Source: an uncultured Pseudomonadota bacterium
Lineage (GTDB): Bacteria; Pseudomonadota; Gammaproteobacteria; Comchoanobacterales; Comchoanobacteraceae
NCBI GenBank assembly: GCA_913020085.1
Contig: CAJVZW010000005.1
Span: forward strand, 1 to 60,860
Reading direction: 5' to 3'
DNA length: 60,860 nt
Shown here one piece after another: positions 52,670-60,860 of this stretch (the first letter of the stretch is position 1; each line of letters opens with the position of its first letter). The translations under genes and the position numbers were made by a program. The notes under the pieces are model-generated. The model was not told the DNA's origin. It saw nothing but the letters and a program-made list of their open reading frames with translations, and ran no database searches.

Positions 52670-52699
52670 TAAATGACAAAACAATTTGAGGTTAAAATT

Positions 52700-52996
52700 A
52701 TGTCGAATATTAAACCATATGGTGATCGTGTTGCTGTAAGCGTTGCCGAAGAAGAGACGATGTCAACAGGAGGAATTGTTATTCCCGATACTGCAGATAA
52801 AGAAAGACCACAAAAAGGAGTTGTCCAAGCGGTAGGTAATGGTCGTCGTTTAGATGATGGTAGCTTTGCTCAGTTAACAGTAGCAGTCGGCGATACGGTA
52901 TTATTTGGCAAGTATGCCGGGACAAATTTCAAAACAGAAGATGGTGATATTCTTATTCTTAAAGAAGAAGATATCATGGCAACCATATCACAATAG
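52700..52996 (+). CDS. groES: Co-chaperonin GroES
   Basis: 98-residue lid of the GroEL chamber. [13 protein letters not shown] start, mobile loop [15 protein letters not shown], and the [12 protein letters not shown] end. The ATG at 52700 has GAGG upstream; the earlier ATG at 52673 overlaps the promoter region and is not used. Confidence 0.97.
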   Translation: MSNIKPYGDRVAVSVAEEETMSTGGIVIPDTADKERPQKGVVQAVGNGRRLDDGSFAQLTVAVGDTVLFGKYAGTNFKTEDGDILILKEEDIMATISQ

Positions 52997-53007
52997 GAGA
53001 ATATAAT

Positions 53008-54660
<1,653 letters not shown>

Positions 54661-54677
54661 CCCAAGCTGAATTCATT

Positions 54678-54704
54678 AAAAGGGGGTTTTTGCCCCCTTT
54701 TTTT
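54678..54704 (+). terminator. Rho-independent terminator after groEL
   Basis: Stem AAAAGGGGG / CCCCCTTTT with a six-base TTTTTG loop and a run of T. It lies 17 bp after the groEL stop and is the only textbook intrinsic terminator I found in the window. Confidence 0.93.
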
Positions 54705-54735
54705 GTGTTATGATAGTATAAAATGGAATTGTAAT

Positions 54736-54993
54736 ATGAAACTTCTCGGCTTTGCTTGGTCAATATTTTGGAGATTTTTTCTCCTGGCTTTTCTGGTTTT
54801 TTTCACATTTTTTGCATCGGGTGCACTTAATATGGTTGTTACCGATCAGCATAATCCAATCAGCAATGAGCTTGCAGCTATTTCTGGATTAATTATGTAC
54901 ATCACCTTTATAGTTGCGGTATTTTGGGCGTCAAAGACGTCGTATCCATTTAAAAACTATGTAAGGAATTTTGTGATTGCAGAAACAAATTAA
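54736..54993 (+). CDS. Small unknown two-span membrane protein
   Basis: 85 residues: span 1 at about 8-30 (FWRFFLLAFLVFFTFFASG), a short polar loop, span 2 at about 46-66, and a basic tail. Family unknown. The ATG at 54736 is used because the upstream part of the frame lies on the groEL terminator. It ends 6 bp before the convergent tRNA-Phe gene. Confidence 0.65.
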   Translation: MKLLGFAWSIFWRFFLLAFLVFFTFFASGALNMVVTDQHNPISNELAAISGLIMYITFIVAVFWASKTSYPFKNYVRNFVIAETN

Positions 54994-54999
54994 GAGTTA

Positions 55000-55072
<73 letters not shown>

Positions 55073-55081
55073 ATATAGGAA

Positions 55082-55110
55082 TTTATACCTTTATCAGGCG
55101 ACTACGTCAA
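55082..55110 (-). promoter_or_regulatory. Sigma70 promoter of tRNA-Phe
   Basis: Minus strand: TTGACG, an exact 17-bp spacer, TATAAA, 9 bp before the tRNA 5' end. It starts directly after the yggX stop codon. Confidence 0.75.
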
Positions 55111-55111
55111 G

Positions 55112-55387
55112 TTAATTTGTATCACCTTCAGGAGTAAAACCTGGAATATCGGTTTCTTTCCCTTCAAATAGAAAAGCGGTCATTTCTTGGATAATAAATT
55201 CTTTTGCTTTTTTATCACTGGGTCGCAGTCGATATTCATTAATTAATTTAGTTTGTTGTGCTTGCCACTCAGCCCATGCTTCTTTGGAGATATTTTCTAA
55301 AATTTTATCTCCTAATTCACCTGGAAATGGTTTTTTCTCAAGAGCAGGAAGCTTTTTCTTTTTTCTAAGGCAGTAAACATAGTTCAT
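55112..55387 (-). CDS. yggX: Fe(II)-trafficking/oxidative-protection protein YggX
   Basis: 91 residues; FPGELGDKILENISKEAWAEW, QTKLINEYRL and FLFEGKE are the family core, and the N-terminal Cys6 is conserved. It is thought to protect iron-sulfur proteins such as MutY, whose gene overlaps it by 4 bp (ATGA). The pairing is conserved in E. coli. Confidence 0.96.
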   Translation of the reverse strand: MNYVYCLRKKKKLPALEKKPFPGELGDKILENISKEAWAEWQAQQTKLINEYRLRPSDKKAKEFIIQEMTAFLFEGKETDIPGFTPEGDTN

Positions 55388-56385
55388 TGGTTGTCTCCAA
55401 TTAGTGATTGTTCGATGGATTGATCAATTTTTTCAATAATTTTTCGAATTGCTTGCGGGATTGCGCTCGATATAATTTCTGACTTCGTTAACCATTGGTC
55501 GATGCCCTGTGGCGCATCTGGCATCACATTATATGTAATATTAAGTTCACGGTGTGTCAAGATATGGCGTTGTTGAAGTTGGTGTGGTGTACTACCTGAT
55601 TCAGGCATATCTGGAAAGCATAACAGTGATTTCCAAATTGACTGGTCTCTCCATCGCAGCGCATACTGCTTATTCTCGTTGCGAAATACATGAAAGTGCA
55701 TCGTTACTTTCTTTGTTGGTGTAGGTTTTTTTAATATCGGCAGTACATGTATGAGCCCCTGGCTCTTTGCAGCGCAATGATCATTAAACGGGCAATGGCT
55801 GCATTCAGGTACTTTTCTGCACACAGTGGCTCCCAGGTCCATGATGGCCTGTGTATATTGCCGGGTATTCTCATCGGGCATATTTTCAAGGGCGATTTGT
55901 TCGATAATCTTTTTCCCTTTCGATTGTTCCACGGGTTCCTTTATGGCATAGATCCTGCTAATTACCCTCTTGACATTACCGTCAACAACAGGGGCTTTTT
56001 GGTTAAATGCTTGTGATAATATTGCGTTGGCTGTACTAAATCCTATGCCTGGGAGACTGATAAGCGCCTCGAAAGTATCCGGGACCCTGGCTTGATATTT
56101 TTCATGCATTATTTTTGCACACCGATGAAGATTTCGTGCTCTTGAATAGTAGCCAAGACCGCTCCAGTATTCCATTAATTCACTTTCTGCTGCCAATGCA
56201 AGTGAGGTGATGTTAGGAAAATTTGTGATAAAACGAATATAGTAGGGGATAACTGTTTTTACTTGAGTCTGCTGCAACATGATCTCAGAAATCCAGATTT
56301 TATAGGGATCATTTGATTGTTGCCATGGAAGGTTGTGCCGGCCGTAACTGTCATGCCAATTAATAAGTAGTTTTGCAAATTGCAT
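55384..56385 (-). CDS. mutY: Adenine DNA glycosylase MutY
   Basis: Removes adenine opposite 8-oxoguanine. Catalytic Glu in EIMLQQTQV, helix-hairpin-helix LPGIGFSTANAIL, catalytic Asp in VVDGNVKRV, an iron-sulfur motif and a NUDIX-like C-terminal domain. The cysteines read CRKVPECSHCPFNDHC, so the spacing is C-X5-C-X2-C-X5-C, one residue shorter than the usual C-X6-C-X2-C-X5-C. Divergent from trmB across 49 bp. Confidence 0.95.
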   Translation of the reverse strand: MQFAKLLINWHDSYGRHNLPWQQSNDPYKIWISEIMLQQTQVKTVIPYYIRFITNFPNITSLALAAESELMEYWSGLGYYSRARNLHRCAKIMHEKYQARVPDTFEALISLPGIGFSTANAILSQAFNQKAPVVDGNVKRVISRIYAIKEPVEQSKGKKIIEQIALENMPDENTRQYTQAIMDLGATVCRKVPECSHCPFNDHCAAKSQGLIHVLPILKKPTPTKKVTMHFHVFRNENKQYALRWRDQSIWKSLLCFPDMPESGSTPHQLQQRHILTHRELNITYNVMPDAPQGIDQWLTKSEIISSAIPQAIRKIIEKIDQSIEQSLIGDNQ

Positions 56386-56434
56386 CCAATACCCGTGCTT
56401 GTTAAGATCATATAAGCAATCATTATGTTACCGT

Positions 56435-57100
56435 ATGAGTGATTCGAAGTACATTGAAAGTTTCTCAAGAAGAGGTGGAAGGCTCAGTCAGCGCCAAAAA
56501 AATGGCCTAGCACAGCTAAACACTAACCCTGAGATTAATATTAATCTGCCCGATGATTTTGAGCGTTTCGCCCAGAATCATCAGGTGGTGGTTGAAATTG
56601 GGTTTGGTATGGGGGAAGATTTGCTTCATCGCGCCTTAGCTTATCCTGATGTAAGATTTATTGGTGTGGATGTCTATCCGCCAGGCGTTGGACACCTGGC
56701 AAGTTTAATTATTGAATCCTCGATATCTAATATTCGTATCGCTCATCAGGATGCGATGGATCTCCTACGGCAGATTCCTGATCAAAAGCTTGATGCCGTA
56801 CATTTATTCTTCCCGGATCCCTGGCCAAAGAAAAGACACCATAAGCGACGACTTGCGTGCCAAGGAACATTTATTGATCTTATTTCAGAAAAATTAAAAC
56901 AGGAAGGTATATTTTATTTTGTGACGGATTGGGAGTCATACTATGAGCATGTGAATGACACTTATAAAGGCTGGGTGCGATCTGAGCCAATCGTTGACCG
57001 GTTGGTCTCAAGCAAATACGAACGGCGCGGAGTTAAGCTCTCGCATGAGATATATGAACTTAGCCTGTCAAAGCCTCTGCTTGATCATGATGCTTTCTAG
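56435..57100 (+). CDS. trmB: tRNA (guanine-46-N7)-methyltransferase
   Basis: Class I SAM methyltransferase for m7G46. Motifs VVEIGFGMGEDLL (SAM), GVDVYPPG, LFFPDPWPKKRHHKRRL (catalytic Asp) and the N-terminal SFSRRGGRLSQRQ. The ATG at 56435 gives 221 residues; the TTG-led extension to 56399 runs into the mutY promoter region. Overlaps the convergent regulator by 41 bp. Confidence 0.95.
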   Translation: MSDSKYIESFSRRGGRLSQRQKNGLAQLNTNPEININLPDDFERFAQNHQVVVEIGFGMGEDLLHRALAYPDVRFIGVDVYPPGVGHLASLIIESSISNIRIAHQDAMDLLRQIPDQKLDAVHLFFPDPWPKKRHHKRRLACQGTFIDLISEKLKQEGIFYFVTDWESYYEHVNDTYKGWVRSEPIVDRLVSSKYERRGVKLSHEIYELSLSKPLLDHDAF

Positions 57101-57773
57101 TCTGAGGTAGATTTTGAAAAACCTTACGATGCCATTTAACAGGCGCCGCTGATAAGATCTCTACGTTGAGTGACATCTGATTTGAATAAACGCCATGGAC
57201 ATTTAAGCTATACAAATGGTACAGCCCAATTTGATCACCTGGCTTAATCATTCTTAGCAATGTTCCGTGCTCAAGGGTTTGTACAATGGCAATATCATTT
57301 TCAAGCTTTGCGATATCATCACGATAGAATCGACTGCCACAGACATAATCTCCTGGCATATACACAGGTGCCATCGACTCATCTTTGACAATAAAGTCAA
57401 TAGCGTTGTCATTACCCTGTCTGAAGTAAAGTAACTCCTTGGTGATTAGGTCAACATCTGGATGATCTTTTCTTACATCAGCTTCAGCATCTTTGATAAA
57501 ATAGGGTCCCTCTCCAACGCCATGAAGAAGCCATGCAAGGTCGCAGCCAACATTTTCTGCTCTGAATGCTTTAAGAATCAATATAGCGCCTTTCTCGGTC
57601 AGTCCACCGTGGCGATCAGATTCCCAGTTTTGCAATGTCCCTCTTGCAATACCATAATGTTTTTTAAAATGGTCCCGTGGTTTGTTGGTCATCGCACGAA
57701 CGCACCTAAGCCTTGCTGCTCTTTGTTGGGATGATGATTCATCATGAAGCGACGATTTAATTTTCCTTGGCAT
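57060..57773 (-). CDS. XRE-type HTH regulator with S24 (LexA/CI-like) domain
   Basis: 237 residues. N-terminal DNA-binding helices include HYGIARGTLQNWESDRHGGL (40-58). The C-terminal S24-like fold has Ser133 in VKDESMAPVYMPGDYV. The catalytic Lys expected about 37 residues later is not there (EHGTLLRMI), and no Ala-Gly cleavage site is visible before the domain, so self-cleavage is doubtful. It may sense by oligomerisation only. It is not LexA itself. AAGGA precedes ATG. A CTTAAG-N5-CTTAAT sequence overlaps its ribosome binding site. Confidence 0.8.
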   Translation of the reverse strand: MPRKIKSSLHDESSSQQRAARLRCVRAMTNKPRDHFKKHYGIARGTLQNWESDRHGGLTEKGAILILKAFRAENVGCDLAWLLHGVGEGPYFIKDAEADVRKDHPDVDLITKELLYFRQGNDNAIDFIVKDESMAPVYMPGDYVCGSRFYRDDIAKLENDIAIVQTLEHGTLLRMIKPGDQIGLYHLYSLNVHGVYSNQMSLNVEILSAAPVKWHRKVFQNLPQTRKHHDQAEALTG

Positions 57774-57780
57774 TACAATC

Positions 57781-57797
57781 CTTAAGCCTTACTTAAT
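57781..57797 (+). promoter_or_regulatory. CTTAAG-N5-CTTAAT element before the S24 regulator
   Basis: Matches the same relaxed PmrA-like consensus as the element at 13131. One half coincides with the AAGGA ribosome binding site of the minus-strand gene, so the match is weaker evidence; if bound it would block translation or transcription at the start codon. Confidence 0.3.
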
Positions 57798-57841
57798 TTC
57801 ATATTAAATTATAAATTAACAGCTGTCTAGTTATTAATCTT

Positions 57842-58966
57842 TTATAAATAGTATGATATGAGGCAATTGTGGTAATTTTTCCCAAGACGGGTTTTATGGA
57901 ATGTGCCATTTTGATTGATGATGAGTTCATCTTTTATGGCTTTATGTGTATGTGTAATAAAATGTTTTTTCGCATCAGTTGAAAGCATATTGAGCTGATC
58001 TTGATGAATCGGGGCAGATAATCTCCAGCGGTTAAGAGCAAACTCAAATGCTTCTTGTTTTGCGTTAATTTGATGTGATTTAAATGTTTTTTCTGGCTTG
58101 AGTAACTGAAAAACTTTTGGATTTTTCTCCGCATTAAGGCGAATTATACCATCGTCGGTCGTGATTTTACCGTGAGCACCTGCCCCAATCCCAAGGTAGT
58201 CTCCATAATTCCAGTAGTTTAAATTATGGATGCAAAAGGTATCATCCCGACAAAAGGCAGATATCTCATATTGGTCCATATGATGGAATATCTCATTGTG
58301 GCACAGTGACTCTATTTCTGAGAGAGTCTTGTCCTCCGGTAGGGTAGGCTTATATTTATAGAAGTATGTATTTGGCTCAATGGTAAGCTCATAAAAAGAT
58401 AAATGCCCAGCGCCTATTGATAGTGCCGTTTTAACATCTAATAACGCTTCGTTGGGTGTTTGTGTTATGAGTCCATACATTAGGTCAATATTGACAGATC
58501 TAAAGCCCCTACCAAGTGCATATTGACACATATCATATGCCATTTTACCGTTATGAATACGTCCAATCTTATTGAGTAGGTGGTCTTGAAAAGATTGCAC
58601 CCCAATGGATAGTCGATTGACACCTGCTGATAAGAATCCATCTATGTGCTCTTTATCGATCGTTCCTGGATTGGACTCAAGAGTAATTTCAGTTTCACTA
58701 CTAATCATGCCTTTACTTGCAAGTGTGCTAAGAATCTCTCCAATAAGCTGTGGTGGGCAAAGACTGGGCGTTCCGCCACCAAAAAAGATACTTTTTATCT
58801 TTTTAAATGGGAACTTATGCTCAAGAAAATCAAAGTCTGCAAGAAGCTTTTGGGTATATTGCTGGTAGTCGGGGTTAATCGCAGTGTGCGAGTTAAAATC
58901 ACAGTAGGGGCATTTTTTTACACACCATGGAAAGTGAATATAAAGTGAAGGGTTACTCTGTGTTCT
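57842..58966 (-). CDS. hemW: Radical-SAM haem chaperone HemW
   Basis: Radical-SAM protein related to HemN; in E. coli it inserts haem into respiratory enzymes. The 4Fe-4S motif CVKKCPYC (CX3CX2C) is followed by DFNSH, then FFGGGTPSLC and ESNPGT. 374 residues from the ATG at 58966 (E. coli 378). The start overlaps the acetyltransferase end by 14 bp; the longer frame to 59008 is not favoured. Confidence 0.93.
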   Translation of the reverse strand, partial: RTQSNPSLYIHFPWCVKKCPYCDFNSHTAINPDYQQYTQKLLADFDFLEHKFPFKKIKSIFFGGGTPSLCPPQLIGEILSTLASKGMISSETEITLESNPGTIDKEHIDGFLSAGVNRLSIGVQSFQDHLLNKIGRIHNGKMAYDMCQYALGRGFRSVNIDLMYGLITQTPNEALLDVKTALSIGAGHLSFYELTIEPNTYFYKYKPTLPEDKTLSEIESLCHNEIFHHMDQYEISAFCRDDTFCIHNLNYWNYGDYLGIGAGAHGKITTDDGIIRLNAEKNPKVFQLLKPEKTFKSHQINAKQEAFEFALNRWRLSAPIHQDQLNMLSTDAKKHFITHTHKAIKDELIINQNGTFHKTRLGKNYHNCLISYYL

Positions 58967-59513
58967 CATTAACCAGGCCAAAGATGATAACATCGACAAA
59001 CTCGCCATTGAACTTGCGATATTTTTTTAGGCGGCCTTCTTCCTTAAATCCGACTTTCAAGAGTGTTTTGTGAGATGCCTCATTCGTAGTCAATGTATAG
59101 GCTTCAATCCGGTTAACCTGCATTTCCTCAAAAGCATATTCAATAATACCGCGTAGGCACATACTCATAATCCCTCGCTGCCAGAATATGGGGTTAAGCT
59201 CAAATGCAACTTCAAGTCGATTATGATACATTTGCCAGTTTTCATAACCAACCGTTCCAATAAGACCATGCTCAGCATGGTTAATTCCCCAGTAAACAGA
59301 CTTTTTATTTTTAAATAGTGATCTTAGGAAATTAATTTCAACCAGCGCCTGGGTAATTGACTGAGGTATAACATCGTTAGGGATAAATGGTGCAACTTTT
59401 GGGTCAGATAGAATGTTCTTTAAAGAATTAGCATCTGTGTGTTTTAGTTCTCTTAGCAGAATTTCATCAGAAAGTTTTAGTTCAGGAAAATGATTAAATA
59501 TGTTTAAGTTCAT
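58953..59513 (-). CDS. RimJ/RimL-type GNAT N-acetyltransferase
   Basis: 186 residues: LRELKHTDANSL, GTVGYENW, RLEVAFELNPIFWQRGIMSMCL (the acetyl-CoA loop) and NEASHKTLLKVGFKEEGRLKKY are GNAT hallmarks of the RimJ/RimL group, which acetylates protein N-termini or antibiotics. The target is unknown. The start at 59513 removes a 68-residue leader that runs into tsaD on the opposite strand. Translationally coupled to hemW. Confidence 0.88.
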   Translation of the reverse strand: MNLNIFNHFPELKLSDEILLRELKHTDANSLKNILSDPKVAPFIPNDVIPQSITQALVEINFLRSLFKNKKSVYWGINHAEHGLIGTVGYENWQMYHNRLEVAFELNPIFWQRGIMSMCLRGIIEYAFEEMQVNRIEAYTLTTNEASHKTLLKVGFKEEGRLKKYRKFNGEFVDVIIFGLVNENTE

Positions 59514-59548
59514 GCTAGTATTATAGCAAATAAATTTGGTTTGACTAG

Positions 59549-60586
59549 ATGATTGGCCTCGGGATAGAAACATCATGCGACGAGCTGGGCATTGCCCTAA
59601 TTGATTGGAAACAAAGCAAAGCGTGGCATGTTTTAAGATCACAAATTGACTTACACAAGGTGTATGGTGGCGTTGTGCCGGAGATTGCTGCGCGAGATCA
59701 TGTTGAGCATATGCCAAAACTCCTAAGCCATCTTTTAAAAGCGTCAGGTGTTGATAAAAGTCAAATAAACCATATTGGTTATACTGCAGGCCCAGGGCTC
59801 ATCGGAGCATTGCTTACGGGTGCGGTATTTGGTTGTAGTTTCGCACAAGCATTAAAAATTCCTGCGATTCCCATTCATCATTTAGAAGCACATATTTTAA
59901 TGGGGTTAATGGGGCAAACATATCAACTACCATTGATGGTATTACTGGTATCAGGTGGACATACACAGCTGCTGTGTATGCATGACTATGGTCGATATGA
60001 ACTGATTGGTCAAAGCTTAGATGATGCTGCTGGTGAGGCATTCGATAAAGTTGCTAAAAAAATGGGTCTTGGCTACCCAGGTGGGCCGATAATAGAGAAG
60101 ATTGCTATGGTAGCAGGGGGTTCAAAGCCAGAATTGCCATTCCCGCTTAGACACCAAAAAGAATTTAACTTTAGTTTCAGCGGACTAAAAACGGCCACAG
60201 TACAGGCTTGGGAACAATCAAATAAGATGCCAGAAGACCAATATGCCATTGCGGCATCATTCCAAGCAAGAGTAATTGATAGCTTGTGTGATGTGATCAA
60301 GCGAGCAAAACAAAAAATACAATGTAAGCAAATCGTGATTGCTGGTGGTGTCAGTGCCAATCAGGCACTTCGCCAAGCAATCAATGACAGAGTCGGGTTG
60401 ACTTTACTAGCGCCACGCTTAGATTTATGTACAGACAATGGTTTGATGAGTGCATATACAGCCGGATTAAGGGCACACCTTAAACACTCACATCTGCCAG
60501 CACCACAATCCCGGTGGGATATTACACATCTTGAGTCATTTAGCGTAAAGGGTTGTATAAAGTCGCTTGATGTTATCTCGGTGTAA
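59549..60586 (+). CDS. tsaD: tRNA N6-adenosine threonylcarbamoyltransferase TsaD
   Basis: Transfers the threonylcarbamoyl group to A37 of ANN-reading tRNAs, with TsaE (39469) and TsaB. ASKHA-fold signatures: GIETSCDELGIAL, metal-binding HHLEAHIL, VSGGHTQLL, SLDDAAGEAFDKVAK and GGVSANQALR. The 345 residues match E. coli (337). Divergent from the acetyltransferase; overlaps the plsY end by 51 bp. Confidence 0.97.
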   Translation: MIGLGIETSCDELGIALIDWKQSKAWHVLRSQIDLHKVYGGVVPEIAARDHVEHMPKLLSHLLKASGVDKSQINHIGYTAGPGLIGALLTGAVFGCSFAQALKIPAIPIHHLEAHILMGLMGQTYQLPLMVLLVSGGHTQLLCMHDYGRYELIGQSLDDAAGEAFDKVAKKMGLGYPGGPIIEKIAMVAGGSKPELPFPLRHQKEFNFSFSGLKTATVQAWEQSNKMPEDQYAIAASFQARVIDSLCDVIKRAKQKIQCKQIVIAGGVSANQALRQAINDRVGLTLLAPRLDLCTDNGLMSAYTAGLRAHLKHSHLPAPQSRWDITHLESFSVKGCIKSLDVISV

Positions 60587-60860
60587 AAGAATGATAATTG
60601 ATCCTGTGGCACACCAGATGATTTGGTTGACTAAATTCATGCCCTCAGGGCATATGACGCTAAAAACTGTAACGCACAAAACACTGCCTATACCTAGCTG
60701 ATTGAAGCCAAAGCCAAATGTAAGAATAGTGATTAGGCACAACAAGGCATTTAATGGTGATAACACAAACATAGCACCCATCCAGCAGGCAACCCCTTTT
60801 CCGCCTAGCCCTAAAGGAGGAAATATATGGCCGATGACAGTAGCTATCATCCCCAAAAAT
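60536..60860 (-). CDS. plsY: Acyl-phosphate:glycerol-3-phosphate acyltransferase PlsY (5' end outside window)
   Basis: Membrane enzyme that takes acyl-phosphate from PlsX to make lysophosphatidic acid. The C-terminal 107 residues are here: VIGHIFPPLGLGGKGVA is the conserved acyl-phosphate-site loop, followed by membrane spans and the closing RDNIKRL. The N-terminus lies beyond the right edge. Convergent with tsaD. Confidence 0.9.
   Translation of the reverse strand, partial: FLGMIATVIGHIFPPLGLGGKGVACWMGAMFVLSPLNALLCLITILTFGFGFNQLGIGSVLCVTVFSVICPEGMNLVNQIIWCATGSIIILLHRDNIKRLYTTLYAK

Noticed and set aside
57815-57825. ACAGCTGT palindrome as an autoregulatory operator of the S24 regulator
   Set aside because: A single 8-bp palindrome is expected by chance, and no second copy was seen near it.
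59514-59717. N-terminal extension of the acetyltransferase gene
   Set aside because: The 68 extra residues are encoded opposite the start of tsaD and look unlike GNAT sequence; the ATG at 59513 is used.

Overview
The window is a gene-dense, A+T-rich stretch of a gammaproteobacterial chromosome. Conserved gene neighbourhoods place it in the Gammaproteobacteria: rsfS-rlmH-mrdA-rodA-mltB, rne divergent from rluC, maf(yceF)/rpmF-plsX-fabH-fabG-acpP-fabF-mltG-tmk-holB, mutY-yggX with trmB, orn, and groESL. Several features point to a reduced, host-associated, probably intracellular lifestyle. Many proteins are shortened (ComEC, HolB, the AddA/AddB-like pair, RNase E, RNase R). Genes overlap almost everywhere. 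There is a eukaryote-directed Ulp1/C48 cysteine protease with a C-terminal membrane anchor. The tRNA-guanine transglycosylase looks chlamydial rather than proteobacterial. A Legionellales/Coxiella-like or protist-symbiont affiliation is my inference and cannot be fixed from the sequence alone. I see no rRNA, CRISPR array, insertion sequence or prophage.

Layout. 1-5.5 kb: 5'-cut tgt, a coiled-coil membrane protein, comEC, the C48 protease, thyA. 5.7-13 kb: an HSL-type hydrolase, a small secreted protein, miaE, a short Sfp-type phosphopantetheinyl transferase, a small unknown protein, and an AddA/AddB-like helicase-nuclease pair. 13-21.5 kb: a 346-bp regulatory-looking gap (DnaA-box-like 9-mers and a CTTAAG-N5-CTTAAG repeat), a QseB/PmrA-type two-component system, the giant NAD-glutamate dehydrogenase, a dehalogenase-like pseudoenzyme, a glutathione peroxidase. 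21.5-31 kb: tRNA-Ala/tRNA-Glu, a large signal-anchored protein, a VOC protein, a Gfo/Idh/MocA oxidoreductase, a rhomboid protease, pepA, rnr, a coiled-coil membrane protein. 31-42 kb: a TPR-methyltransferase fusion, the cell-elongation cluster (mltB, rodA, mrdA) with rlmH and rsfS, then orn, nnrD, tsaE and rne. 42-51.5 kb: rluC, two tandem HAD phosphatases, maf, then the ribosomal-protein/phospholipid/fatty-acid operon running into mltG, tmk and holB. 51.5-60.9 kb: dapE, groESL with its terminator, tRNA-Phe, yggX, mutY, trmB, an S24-type regulator, hemW, a RimJ-like acetyltransferase, tsaD and 3'-partial plsY.

How the genes work together: translation quality and tRNA modification (tgt, miaE, trmB, tsaD, tsaE, rlmH, rluC), RNA turnover (rne, rnr, orn), peptidoglycan elongation (mrdA, rodA, mltB, mltG, dapE), membrane lipid synthesis (plsX, plsY, fab genes, acpP, possibly the Sfp-like transferase), and DNA repair/replication (AddAB-like, mutY, holB, tmk, thyA).

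The most striking structural fact is that all ten convergent protein-coding gene pairs overlap at their 3' ends, by 4 to 71 bp. The only clear intrinsic terminator I found follows groEL.
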